Positions 24,383-34,280 of a stretch of 64,000 nucleotides of DNA are shown here, in pieces. A program made the translations under genes and the position numbers. Source of the DNA: Turnera subulata (lineage: Eukaryota > Streptophyta > Magnoliopsida > Malpighiales > Passifloraceae). Positions within the stretch are counted from its first letter, which is position 1. Every line of letters starts with the position of its first letter. The notes beneath the pieces are model-generated. The model worked only from the letters and a program-made list of their open reading frames with translations, was not told the origin of the DNA and did no database searches. The stretch covers positions 1-64,000 of the forward strand of contig JAKUCV010007199.1 in NCBI GenBank assembly GCA_028386065.3. The letters are read 5' to 3'.

Positions 24383-27171
24383 TGAAGCGCCCCGACCCGT
24401 ATTTACCGTACAGGGTAAACACGTGTCGGAACTGTTCTTACTACAGTAGCAGACATTACATACAATGTGTAATACAATACAAGCAATCCCCAAATACGAT
24501 ATTTGTCACCCGATCCCGGGGACCATTATTCAATCCATTACACACCAATCTAATCAACAACAGATATAATACAGCAACAACAGCAATATCACAATAGAAA
24601 GACAAGCAGCGGAAGACTAAAATGCAGATGCAACGGGGTATGGATCCGGAGTCAGGTGGAGAAGTAAACAACAGCCATCGAACATCGTACCTGAACTACG
24701 ATCAACCAAACCTACGGGATGAAACCCCGCAGGCAAGGGGTGAGTCCGAAGTGCTCACCGATGAAAGATAAACAGAGATATATTCAACCATAATACTTTC
24801 GAAGTAAACACAACAATCATAACAATAAGCTCAAACAATCATCATACAATGGGCCCCACCACAATCCGGGATCAACATCCCATATCACAAATCCGGGATC
24901 AACATCCCAATATCTCAAATCCGGGATCAACATCCCAATATCACAAATCCGGGATCAACATCCCAATATCACAAATCCGGGGTCAACACCCCAACCAACT
25001 AACCCTCTGGCCATGACACCACAGAACTAGTCTCTAACCATCTAGTCGTACCACTACTTTCCAAGTGACAAATATATCATCATCTCAAATTCCAGTTCAA
25101 CCCATTACTCTTTCATCAATTTCCCAATTTCTATTATCTCAGAATAATTCCACAGACTCAATCTCTTATCTCAAACTCATGACACAAATTATTCAAAATT
25201 AACAGCTCAGCATTAATTCCAACACGTTATACACAAATCTATCACAATCCAACGACGGCATCAATAATTCCACAACAATCAGGTAACAGACAATAATTAT
25301 TCCAGCAGAACAATCTAGCAGCAAAATACGCAAACAAAGAAACACACACAGCATTACGGGCACATATCAAGGTTTATCTATCCTCACCTTAGCCGATATC
25401 AAGTTTGGAACTGCCCCACAGACTCCAAGTCCGGCTCCTCAGGTATCAGCTCGTTATCAACTCCTATATCAAACAAATAATATGCACATATAAGTGGTAT
25501 GCAATGTGATGCTACTACTGTATTACGAAAATTTAATACGGACTCGTCTCGGTTACTTCCCCGGGTTATCTCTATCGTCGTCATAATTCACCATTTACTT
25601 CCCGGTGTCTAAATAATACTATTCTTATACCTATACTTACTTCCGGGTATTATTCCGGTACCATACCTAATTGATAATACCCCTTCCATCTATTTTCCAA
25701 ATTATTCAGACATACTAATATAATCATTTATTTAATTTCCATTATTATTTCCCATGATTATCTCCTCAATTTATTTACTCTACTATTGTTTATCACATTT
25801 ATATTTTTCCCCGAAATACAAATTATTTTTATTTCTAAAATTATATCTTCTATTTATTTATTTCTTATTATTTATTATTGTTATTATTTTTTTCAGGATA
25901 TATATATTTTTTTAAAATTGAACTGGGCCAAAATAGTGCTAACCCAACCTACTGCTCAGGCCCATCTCAAGCCCCAAGCAGGAGCCTAAGATCCGGCCCG
26001 CGCAGCAGGCCCATCAGCCACAGCCCAGCCCAAACCCATAGCATCCAACTCTACTGTCCAAGCCCAAACTCACTCAGCCCACATACCCAAACCATTCGGC
26101 CCACACCCAAAATCCAAACCATAACCCAACCTATACCCTAACCCATCCTTACTCTAGCCCAGGTCCAAGACCCAAGCGCGACCCGACCCAAACACCCATC
26201 ATTCGGGTTGTGCTCACCTCGGTTGCAGGGGTGATGGTGTCGCGACGGAAGACAGACGGGCGGCGAGCGGCGGGAAGCGACGCAGACGGCGGTAGAGGAG
26301 GTGCGAGAGAAGGTTGCTCGGCTGCTGGGGCTCGTCGTCGACGGGCGGTGTGGAGAAGAGGCGGCGGCGTGGGCTTGGCTCGATGGCAGCGGTGGCGATC
26401 TTCAGGAGGCAGTGGCTGGCGCGACTTGTTGCAACGGCGGCGTGGGAGGAAGGAGGAGGAGAGGAGGACGGCGGTCGTGGCTGCGGTGCAGGAGGAAGGT
26501 GGCGTGGTGGTCGGTGGCCGGCAGTGAGGGTCACGGTGGTGGTAGGAAGAAAAGAAAAAAAAAAGAAAAGAAAAGAAAAGAAAAGGAGAGGAGTAGGAAA
26601 CGTTGGCGTTTACTGCTTGGGTGTGTGGGTGTTGTTTTGTTTTGTTTTGTTTTTTTTTTGGGTTGGATTTGTGAAGTAAGGGAGAGTATGGATTTAGGCA
26701 GTGAATTTGCAGAGCTTGGAAATGCTGGTGATGGTTGGTGTGTGTGTTGATGAGGAAGGAAGAGGAAAACAAAGAAATAAAACAAACTGGAAGCATGCAG
26801 GAACTGATCACGGGTTGCAACTGGCCATTCACATGCTCACAGTGAATGGCGGCTGCAGCCTCGACACTGTGCAACATGTGAAGCGGGTTCCGTCCGGACC
26901 AAAAAATATTAATAATATCCCCTTGATTAATTCCTAGCCCGATAGCTCGGGGTTAATCCCGACTTTTCTCGACATTCCTGGACCCGAAAAATTCCAACTT
27001 CGGTCCAGAAAATCCACAGAAAAATCCCGAGCGTGGGACAGGGCTCGGTTTCGGAATTCGAAGCGTAAATTACTGTTAATTAACTACCCAAGATTAATTT
27101 TAATGGTAATTAACTGTAAAAATAATTATTACAGTGACGGTTAAAACATAAAAATTACCCGGGCTGTTACA
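24383..27171 (-). repeat. Gypsy 5' LTR (right copy on the plus strand)
   Basis: 2,789 bp with the same TG...CA ends as the left copy. The first roughly 420 bp differ from the left LTR at about 16 positions, while about 400 bp from the end of the minisatellite on show a single difference. Confidence 0.92.
24863..24994 (-). repeat. 28-bp hairpin minisatellite in the right gypsy LTR
   Basis: Same five-unit array as in the left LTR. The fifth unit again has the doubly changed GGGGT...ACCCC stem, so the change predates this insertion or was copied during reverse transcription. Confidence 0.85.
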
Positions 27172-27176
27172 TACAT
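27172..27176. repeat. Target site duplication TACAT, right copy (gypsy)
   Basis: Directly follows the right LTR and matches 16666-16670. Confidence 0.9.
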
Positions 27177-27224
27177 AACTGGAGAACATTCAAAGAGGAA
27201 TGGTTCTCATACATATGTTTTAAA

Positions 27225-27990
27225 CAGTAATCTATCTGTTGGGTTCAACATTAACCCTGAAACTCTGAGCCTCACCATTAATGTTGACCCTAACACTGTC
27301 GTTCCAGGAGAACCACATACCACCCCTGTTGTTTTCTCCAGGTATCTCAAACCGATTCGTTGGAGGAAAAAGAAGTGGAATCACACCATGGTTCTCTCCT
27401 GCTTGCCACAAAGTCTCGGTAATTAGTACCATGTTAGGCTTGTACTGATTCTTCAGATCCCTTAAGGTACACACAAAATCTTGAGACCTTCTTGCTATAC
27501 CCCTGCAATTCCACAATAAAAGTCGTACCTTAGGCCATGTAGGTGGTAACCCAGTCACCCTTGGGACGCTCCGAGCCATCATGGAAACCTGATAATAACT
27601 GCTTTGATTTAAAATTTGACATGAAGGCTCTAGCTGAAATTCCTGCATCCTAGCGGATATGAAAAACATTATAGAGTTAGCTGAGCCATAAAAATTTGTC
27701 CTGAGATTGCCTTGGTCCTCCAGGAAGAAAGTTTCATCCATTGGAGTCACAAAGAACCTAGACGAGTATAGCTCATCTACAAAAACCAAACGTGGGATTC
27801 TTGCTAGCTTATTAGGCAGTTCCTCTTGTTGTTCATTTACCATGCTATAGGCCAATCTATTTCTTCTGCCTAGTGAGGCACCCTCAACAAATAAAACAGT
27901 AGCTGGGGAAGGCATTTTTGTCTTGGTTGAGTTTTTCTTTTTCTTTGCTTTGATGAATTTTTCTATATCTATGAGTTTTCCTGTATCTTC
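27225..27990 (-). mobile_element. LINE fragment with APE-type endonuclease start
   Basis: On the minus strand an open frame from 27915 to 27232 (227 aa) carries RLLLWNCRGIARRSQDF, then NMVLITETLW and GGMWFSWNDS, which are the first blocks of the apurinic-type endonuclease domain of plant L1 LINEs. It breaks off about 90 residues into that domain. The preceding roughly 135 residues are not recognised. The fragment sits inside the outer copia element, next to the gypsy insertion, and is probably an older or captured piece. No poly-A tail or target duplication was found. Confidence 0.65.
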
Positions 27991-28205
27991 CCATGTAATC
28001 CTTCCCCCATTTTATAGCCGAGTGTCCCCGAAAAGATCCAGAAGATTTTTCGGTGGATTATATTATTATTCAAAAAATTCCAAAGCTTTACAATCCTCGA
28101 GGATTTGCTTTTGGAAATGTCTGCCACTACATTAATTATTGCTTAATAATTTCGATCTTTTCCGACATGAGTGGCAGAAATAAGTTTAAAATTGGCACAT
28201 ATATA

Positions 28206-28347
28206 GCTAGCCTGAAGCTAGCAGTTGAGTAATTGAAACTTAACATATCCAGCCAGAAGCTGGAATGCACTAGCCTGGAGCTAGCAATTTTAAGTGTTTA
28301 AATACACAGCTTGCGCAGCCTGAAGCTGGCACCAACTTGAAGTTGGT
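28206..28347 (+). repeat. Cluster of five C-[NNGAA]-G type hairpins
   Basis: Five short perfect inverted repeats in 142 bp: GCTAGC-CTGAA-GCTAGC (28206-28222), TCCAGC-CAGAA-GCTGGA (28248-28264), CTAGC-CTGGA-GCTAG (28270-28284), CAGC-CTGAA-GCTG (28316-28328) and ACCAAC-TTGAA-GTTGGT (28331-28347). Stems differ; the loop is nearly constant (one is CTGGA). Confidence 0.85.
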
Positions 28348-28732
28348 TCATAGATTTATTGTTTGGCATGACCGGATGGGCCATCCCGGTTCAATTATGA
28401 TGCACAAAATTTGTTTTGNNNNNNNNNNNNNNNNNNNNNNNNNNNNNNNNNNNNNNNNNNNNNNNNNNNNNNNNNNNNNNNNNNNNNNNNNNNNNNNNNN
28501 NNNNNNNNNNNNNNNNNNNNNNNNNNNNNNNNNNNNNNNNNNNNNNNNNNNNNNNNNNNNNNNNNNNNNNNNNNNNNNNNNNNNNNNNNTGGAGCTAGCA
28601 ATTTTAAGTGTTTAAATACACAGCTTGCGCAGCCTGAAGCTGGCACCAACTTGAAGTTGGTTCATAGATTTATTGTTTGGCATGACCGGATGGGCCATCC
28701 CGGTTCAATTATGATGCACAAAATTTGTTTTG
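28276..28732 (+). repeat. 143-bp exact duplication flanking a gap of 171 Ns
   Basis: 28276-28418 and 28590-28732 are the same sequence, with Ns between them at 28419-28589. This is the pattern of two contig ends that overlap but were scaffolded with a gap. The real locus probably has one copy and no gap. Confidence 0.85.
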
Positions 28733-30035
28733 ATCATTGATTGAAAAACCAGAAGTTTTTATAATCAATAAATTTTCATATGTTTGTTTGCTGCAAAATT
28801 TATTATACGGCCTTCCTAAGATGAGAATGGCCTAACATCACCGGCAAGTTTAAGAATAATTCAGGGACATGAACGCGGACTGATCAATCCGCGGTGTTAA
28901 CCATCTAGGTAATTTTTACGATGCATCGACTAGATGGTTTATTGTGTGACGAAAGTTGGCATAAGTGCGCACCTACTATGCCACTTGCGGGCACATGTCC
29001 CTACTTATGTTACTAGACTATATGTCTAGATAACGCTGGGGTATTTCATCAATAAGAGACTGTATATCATTGGAAATAAACCCAAACAAATCTGGGGGAC
29101 ATTGACAATTGATTGCACGACTGTTGATGAAATATTATTGCTTTAGAAATTGATATTTTATATGCAGCAACACTGTGCATCAAGCCAACATGATGTTATA
29201 AGAACCCCCCATTTAATTAATTAATGGTCACATACATAGTATCTCCCATCTTCGGACCTGAGTTATATAATGCTCCACCACAGGGTTGTGAAATTGGTCC
29301 CTTAAAGAAGATTGGGAATCTATGTTGGATATGTATCTCCATATATTATAAAGATAATTGAAACCTATGACAGGGGATTGGAGATTCATTTATAGCAATA
29401 TTTGCTTATTAGTTGACGTTTTACCCAACATTAGGGGGAGAGAAAATAAGCAGCTGGATCAAGAAATTATTGAAATGACTTATCAATATTTAATTTTTGA
29501 TCCTCGAATATTAGTATGAACCTGAAGTTCTAAGAAATGATTCATTTGCAAAAGATTAGTAAGTCATTTGCCGGACATATTTATTTGAAATATGTGACTA
29601 TATATACCAGCTGCAAATGCTCCTGTTTTGATGTTCCTGAAGAACAATATAAGTATGCAAATGAATCCATATGGATTATACTCGGTTCTAAAAGAAAAGA
29701 AATTCTTGATAGAGAAAAAGGAGCAAAAGTGATAAGATGGCCCCAGTAAGAAAATAAGACCTCCAGTAGAGGTTTGAATTAAAAATCCTCCAAAAGAGGT
29801 TGATTCTCTAACACAATTGATAAAATTTCCAGAAGTAACTCAGGTACCTGAAATAAATGAGCATGATGAGATCTCAATTACAGTGTCAGGAATAAGATGG
29901 AACCGATGTGAAATAACCGTCGACAGAATATTTATGTTTAATATAGCGCTAAATGAAATGAGGATCATGAACCTACGAATGTAGACACAGTATAATTGGC
30001 CAAAATATAGAAATACAATTAAGGCTGTATTGAAT

Positions 30036-30110
30036 TCGCCCGAAGCGAGCAATTGGACTCGCCCGAAGCGAGAAATTTCCGGACCTGTAGTCCGTACACC
30101 AGAAGGTGTA
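30036..30110 (+). repeat. Four consecutive short hairpins
   Basis: TCGC-CCGAA-GCGA (30036-30048), CTCGC-CCGAA-GCGAG (30058-30072), CGGAC-CTGTA-GTCCG (30080-30094) and TACACC-AGAA-GGTGTA (30095-30110). The first two are near-copies with a 23-bp step. The last two fall on conserved copia codons (GPVV, TPEGV), so part of the signal is coding in origin. Confidence 0.75.
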
Positions 30111-30345
30111 AAAATTCTAATGGTCATAAAAGGGTATTTGTGCGGAAATAAATAAATAATGAGATGTAAAGCATGGTTTGTGGCACAAAGTTTTTACCCA
30201 AACGACCAGGTATTAATTATGAGGAGATATACTCCCCTGTGGTGGATGCAATTATTTTGATATGTCTGGCAGTATATAAAAAGTATTAGAAATGCATCTA
30301 GTGAATGCTATTACAGCCTATTATTATGGATCCATAAGTCATGAA

Positions 30346-30379
30346 GATCCCTGAAGGATCCAAGTTGCCTGAAGCAACT
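30346..30379 (+). repeat. Hairpin pair GATCC-CTGAA-GGATC and AGTTGC-CTGAA-GCAACT
   Basis: Two perfect stem-loops, 30346-30360 and 30363-30379, with the same CTGAA loop and different stems. They overlap a decayed copia reading frame (MKIPEG region). Confidence 0.8.
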
Positions 30380-31085
30380 AATTCCCGGGAAATTACAAAA
30401 ATTGAACTGAGTTTAAATCATTTTAAGTATGGATAAATTTATGTTGATATCTATATGTTTTGTGATTGGAACTCCTGAAGAAGCTTCTAAATACCGTGCT
30501 ATGAGTTTGGTCCTGAAGTACCCTGTCGATGTGCAATTTATATTGCTAGTAACATAAGGCCTGAAGCTTTTGACTTAAGCCTATTGGCAAGATATGAATT
30601 TGCTCTTATCTTCGGGTTATAAAAGATGTGGTGTCATGTTAATCCTGTAAGCCCGAAGAAACAAGAGTTGGTTCTTGCAGATGCCGATCCCCCACTTGAT
30701 CCACAAAAGGCACAACCGGACATCTGCCACAACTTTACACATGAAATTGTTGCATCATTGGGACTACAAAAAGCAAGAGGGCAAGACAGATGCTCCAACA
30801 ACAAAATTATGAAGATAATGCTGCCAACGCTGTCCAATTAAAGTAGTGCTGAATCAAATGTGAACGGACATGGCATCTGTCACCAGATATCACCGAAAGT
30901 TAACAAGGACGATTGGCATGCAACAACATCAAGAAATCAAGAGAGGCCAAAATGAGGGGGAGTAGAGTACACACTGCACTCTTTTTTCCTTCACCAAGTT
31001 TTTATCCCACTGGGTTTTTTTTTGGTAAGGTTTTTAATGAGGCAGTTCTCCCTAAGCGTGTTCTACCCAAAACACAATGACATCC

Positions 31086-31094
31086 AAGGGGGAG
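31086..31094 (+). other. Polypurine tract of the outer copia element
   Basis: AAGGGGGAG stands directly before the TGTTAT of an LTR; the same tract precedes the last LTR (31613-31621). Confidence 0.75.
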
Positions 31095-31317
31095 TGTTAT
31101 AAAACAGTTTATGCACGTGGATGTCATGACCTATCTACCAAGCTCCATCCCATCTATATATATCAATGTATATGAAATACAAAGTGAATATACAGCAGCA
31201 ACGATGAGCAGAGCTTGCTCCTTCTTCATTTTTCTTCTCCACCATGTCTTCGTCTCCACCATCTTCATACCTGTTCCAATTTCTTTGTTAGACATTAAAA
31301 TCAAATATTTTACAACA
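31095..31317 (+). repeat. Outer copia LTR, middle copy (probably an assembly duplicate)
   Basis: 223 bp, same sequence as the copy at 31622-31844. It is followed by N rather than by the target duplication. Confidence 0.85.
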
Positions 31318-31621
31318 NTGCTCCAACAACAAAATTATGAAGATAATGCTGCCAACGCTGTCCAATTAAAGTAGTGCTGAATCAAATGTGAACGGACATG
31401 GCATCTGTCACCAGATATCACCGAAAGTTAACAAGGACGATTGGCATGCAACAACATCAAGAAATCAAGAGAGGCCAAAATGAGGGGGAGTAGAGTACAC
31501 ACTGCACTCTTTTTTCCTTCACCAAGTTTTTATCCCACTGGGTTTTTCTTGGTAAGGTTTTTAATGAGGCAGTTCTCCCTAAGCGTGTTCTACCCAAAAC
31601 ACAATGACATCCAAGGGGGAG

Positions 31622-31844
31622 TGTTATAAAACAGTTTATGCACGTGGATGTCATGACCTATCTACCAAGCTCCATCCCATCTATATATATCAATGTATAT
31701 GAAATACAAAGTGAATATACAGCAGCAACGATGAGCAGAGCTTGCTCCTTCTTCATTTTTCTTCTCCACCATGTCTTCGTCTCCACCATCTTCATACCTG
31801 TTCCAATTTCTTTGTTAGACATTAAAATCAAATATTTTACAACA
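31622..31844 (+). repeat. Outer copia element, 3' LTR
   Basis: 223 bp and followed by AATTA (31845-31849), the partner of 14145-14149, which marks it as the true right end. Confidence 0.9.
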
Positions 31845-31883
31845 AATTAAGCCAAACAAAAAAACCATCGGAAGTTAAAAACA

Positions 31884-31984
31884 TTGGGCCTGATTGATAA
31901 AATGAGGTCCATACACGCCCCAAAACGTTTTGGCCCAAATACAGCCCCCAGCCCGCCCCACAAAAACTGTAAACAAAAACCCTA
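31884..31984 (+). promoter_or_regulatory. Site II and telo-box promoter elements of RPL14
   Basis: TGGGCC at 31884-31889, its reverse GGCCCA at 31932-31937 and the telo box AAACCCTA at 31977-31984 lie about 125-225 bp before the ATG. The pairing of site II motifs with a telo box is the usual promoter of plant ribosomal protein genes; TCP factors bind site II. The copia element ends only about 40 bp upstream of the first motif. Confidence 0.75.
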
Positions 31985-32107
31985 GACGAGATGGCATATA
32001 TATATATTTTGTGTGTAGAAAACCTAAGGTGCATTCTATATTTCCTCCGCACTTAGTCCGCCTCGCTCTCTAACATCTCTCACACATAGAGCAAGCAAGC
32101 GAGCAAG

Positions 32108-33191
32108 ATGGTGAGTTTCTTAGATCTTTCTGCCTCTTGATTTCTCTTCTCTCGCTGTTCGGTCTCTTGATTTGTTTGTTGTTTGTGTTTTTTCTTTTTT
32201 TGTTTGGAACTCAGCCTTTCAAGAGGTACGTGGAGATCGGGAGGGTGGCTCTTGTCAACTACGGCAAGGACTACGGGAAGCTCGTCGTCATCGTCGATGT
32301 CATTGACCAGAACCGAGTAATGTTTTCCGTTTTTATATATTTCATTTCTGTTTTCTTTTACTCTCCTGGCGATTAGTTCTTTGCTTATGTAGCTAACAGT
32401 TGTATATTATTATTTATGAGCTGAAATATATCTCGCTAATTTGTTAGTTGTATATATTTTTTTAAAATTAGGGTTTGTGATTTGGTTTTAGTGAAGGTCA
32501 GTGTGCTAGGTCTTGGGAAAAAGGATGTTTTGTTCTGATAGCCCTCAAACGGTGTCGTCTTAAGGAGTTTGTAGTAGTTGCCGAGTTAGTGTTTCTTATT
32601 ATTGGGCTTTGTCACAATGTGTATTTGCAGGCTCTTGTTGATGCTCCGGATATGGTGAGGGGTCAGATGAACTTCAAGAGGCTTTCTCTCACCGATATCA
32701 AGATTGACATCAACAGGGTTCCCAAGAAGAAGACTTTGATTGAAGCTATGGAGAAGGCTGGTATGGATGGCGATTCTACTTGCATTTTGTTTCTTTTTTT
32801 TTTTCCATGATTTGAGGTATTAAGAGTATATGTTGTTTATCTCTATTGTGGTTTTGTGTTGGAACAGATGTTAAGAACAAGTGGGAAAACAGCTCTTGGG
32901 GAAGGAAGCTGATTGTTCAGAAGAGAAGGGCCTCCCTCAATGACTTCGACAGGTTCAAGTTGATGTTGGCCAAGATCAAGGTTGGTGCCATCCCTGTTTT
33001 TTGGTTGGTTTGGTCTGTAGTTCTTAGTTTCCGAGTTGTCCCTTTTTGCTGGGTTTTGGGGTTCCATATTAACTAAGACATACATTTTACCTGACTTTGC
33101 ATTTTTGGAACCTAATTTGAATGCTTTATACGTGCAGAAGGCTGGATTGGTCAGGCAAGAGCTGGCAAAGTTGAAGAAAGAGTCCGCTTAA
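32108..33191 (+). CDS. RPL14: 60S ribosomal protein L14 (eL14)
   Basis: Five exons: 32108-32110 (ATG alone), 32215-32316, 32631-32760, 32868-32980 and 33138-33191, all GT-AG and in phase, giving 133 aa. The protein starts [18 protein letters not shown] and contains [30 protein letters not shown] and [14 protein letters not shown]; it ends LAKLKKESA. eL14 is a structural protein of the large ribosomal subunit with an SH3-like barrel at the N-terminus. The ATG-only first exon is part of the gene structure and is repeated in the relic copy at 13598. Two ORFs reading through intron edges here are shadows. Confidence 0.96.
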
Positions 33192-34280
33192 GAGTTGTTT
33201 GTAGGGTGTTTGGATTTTTTGTTATCGAAATTTTCTTCTAAGTCGATCGTCTAGGAATATTATCCTCGTGGTTTTGTCTGTACTCTGAGCTGTTCAACGA
33301 AACTTCATATTACAGATTTTGTAGCTCGCTATATTGTGCATCTTGGTTGGCACTTGTTCTTTGTTTTATTTTTCTAATCCTGGTACGAAGATTTCATGTT
33401 CAATTTGGGGGATCTAGTTATGCTTCTGTCTCTTTTCTGTTTTCTGCTATGCTTTTAACTAATTCCTGTTCACTCTTAATCTTATTATCTGATTCCTCGC
33501 AAAGCTGAACCTTTGCACCATCGTTTTGCAAAAGGTTACAGTGTGAAGGTTATTGCCTCCCTTTCTCGACTTTGAGAAAAAATTTCTGTAACTTGTATGG
33601 TGGGACTTCCATTTCTTCTCATGAATTGGTTCTGCCATGTGTTCAAATGAAATTGTATGGAAATTGTATTAGTGGAAATCAGCCTGCGTGCACTTATATT
33701 AAGAACTGAATTTTCATGGATCTGGCTCACAACTCGCCTATGAGTATTGAGTCTAATTATCATGCTACACATATTTCATGAATATATAAAAAATGGATGT
33801 CTATCTGAAGTGTTTCAGAAACTAAATCGTTTGTGATTTGTTAAACTCAAAAAGATATAGATACATCTGACTTGTCCTTAGCCATTTGGAATTCTTTTCC
33901 CGGAGGTTGTACTTAGCCATTGGCTATCTTTACCCGGAGGTAAAATGCCGTTGTGAAATGGATTTTAATCATAAAATTACCATCTACCCATTAATTGATA
34001 CACTAAAATCTGACTCAAGCCTCCTGGGGATAAAATGGTGTTAGCCAAGGCAAGGGAAACGATCCTCTTCCTCTTAACTCCACACGCCCTCAATATGTGC
34101 TATATTTGATACTAAATTAATCAAGATCCTATTAACCCCGCCTCAATACTATTGCGGAAAATTTGCTGCTACTTAAAACTAGTATTTCACTAAATTAGCG
34201 TGAAAAAAGAAAAAAAGAAAAGGCAAAACGATGTAGGGCATCCAAAAGCTGATGGGAATGCTTGGCAAAGTCTCACAATT
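33192..34280. other. Region between RPL14 and the RRM-repeat gene
   Basis: Left part is the RPL14 3' untranslated region (about 33192-33400). The rest has no recognisable exon. Genes converge here, so the right end holds the other gene's 3' end. Confidence 0.4.

Larger units (their letters stand above)
16671..27171 (-). mobile_element. Ty3/gypsy chromovirus (Tekay/Del-like) LTR retrotransposon
   Basis: A 10,501-bp element on the minus strand, flanked by TACAT duplications and inserted into the outer copia element. LTRs lie at 24383-27171 (5' in its own sense) and 16671-19588 (3'). Between them sit a primer site, one Gag-Pol frame with protease, reverse transcriptase, RNase H, integrase and a chromodomain-like C-terminus, and a polypurine tract. 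The order RT-RNase H-integrase is that of Ty3/gypsy. The C-terminal chromodomain and the GGGGACAAAATTC-like segment before the polypurine tract suit the Tekay/Del clade. Five in-frame stop codons make it non-autonomous now. Confidence 0.93.
28335..30790 (+). pseudogene. Copia pol relic of the outer element
   Basis: Broken coding remnants in copia order. The GAG-pre-integrase motif VWHDRMGHPGSIMM is at about 28359-28400 (repeated after the gap). Integrase remnants include DASTRWF (about 28923) and LDNAG (about 29030). A YVGYVSP-like block lies at about 29320, then ENKQLDQEI at about 29440. An NAPV-x-DVPE-like linker is at about 29616. Reverse transcriptase remnants include GPVVRTPEGVK (about 30079-30111), a block from the YSPVVDA region (about 30220) and MKIPEG (about 30340). 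Stops and frameshifts lie between nearly all blocks. The right-hand RT palm and RNase H are largely missing. Confidence 0.75.
14150..31844 (+). mobile_element. Outer copia-type LTR retrotransposon, decayed and nested
   Basis: Bounded by 223-bp LTRs that start TGTTATAAAAC and end TTTTACAACA, and by AATTA duplications. Left LTR 14150-14372; right LTR 31622-31844, with an extra LTR at 31095-31317 that looks like an assembly duplication. Order inside: leader with repeat arrays (14373-16670), the inserted gypsy element, a LINE fragment, then copia pol remnants (GAG-pre-integrase, integrase, reverse transcriptase) ending in a polypurine tract before the right LTR. No long ORF survives. The left and right LTRs differ at only one visible position, so the insertion is young although its coding region is old. 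This suggests a non-autonomous copy moved by another element's enzymes. Confidence 0.88.
30791..31844 (+). repeat. About 526-bp tandem duplication around a single N
   Basis: 30791-31317 and 31319-31844 are almost identical (one visible run-length difference in the T-rich GGTTTTT stretch), with one N at 31318. Each copy ends with a full 223-bp LTR. The N and near-identity suggest an unresolved contig overlap, though a real tandem LTR duplication is not excluded. Confidence 0.85.

Noticed and set aside
28337..28740. ORFs through the N run
   Set aside because: They consist mostly of unknown residues; only the short GAG-pre-integrase motif outside the Ns is real.
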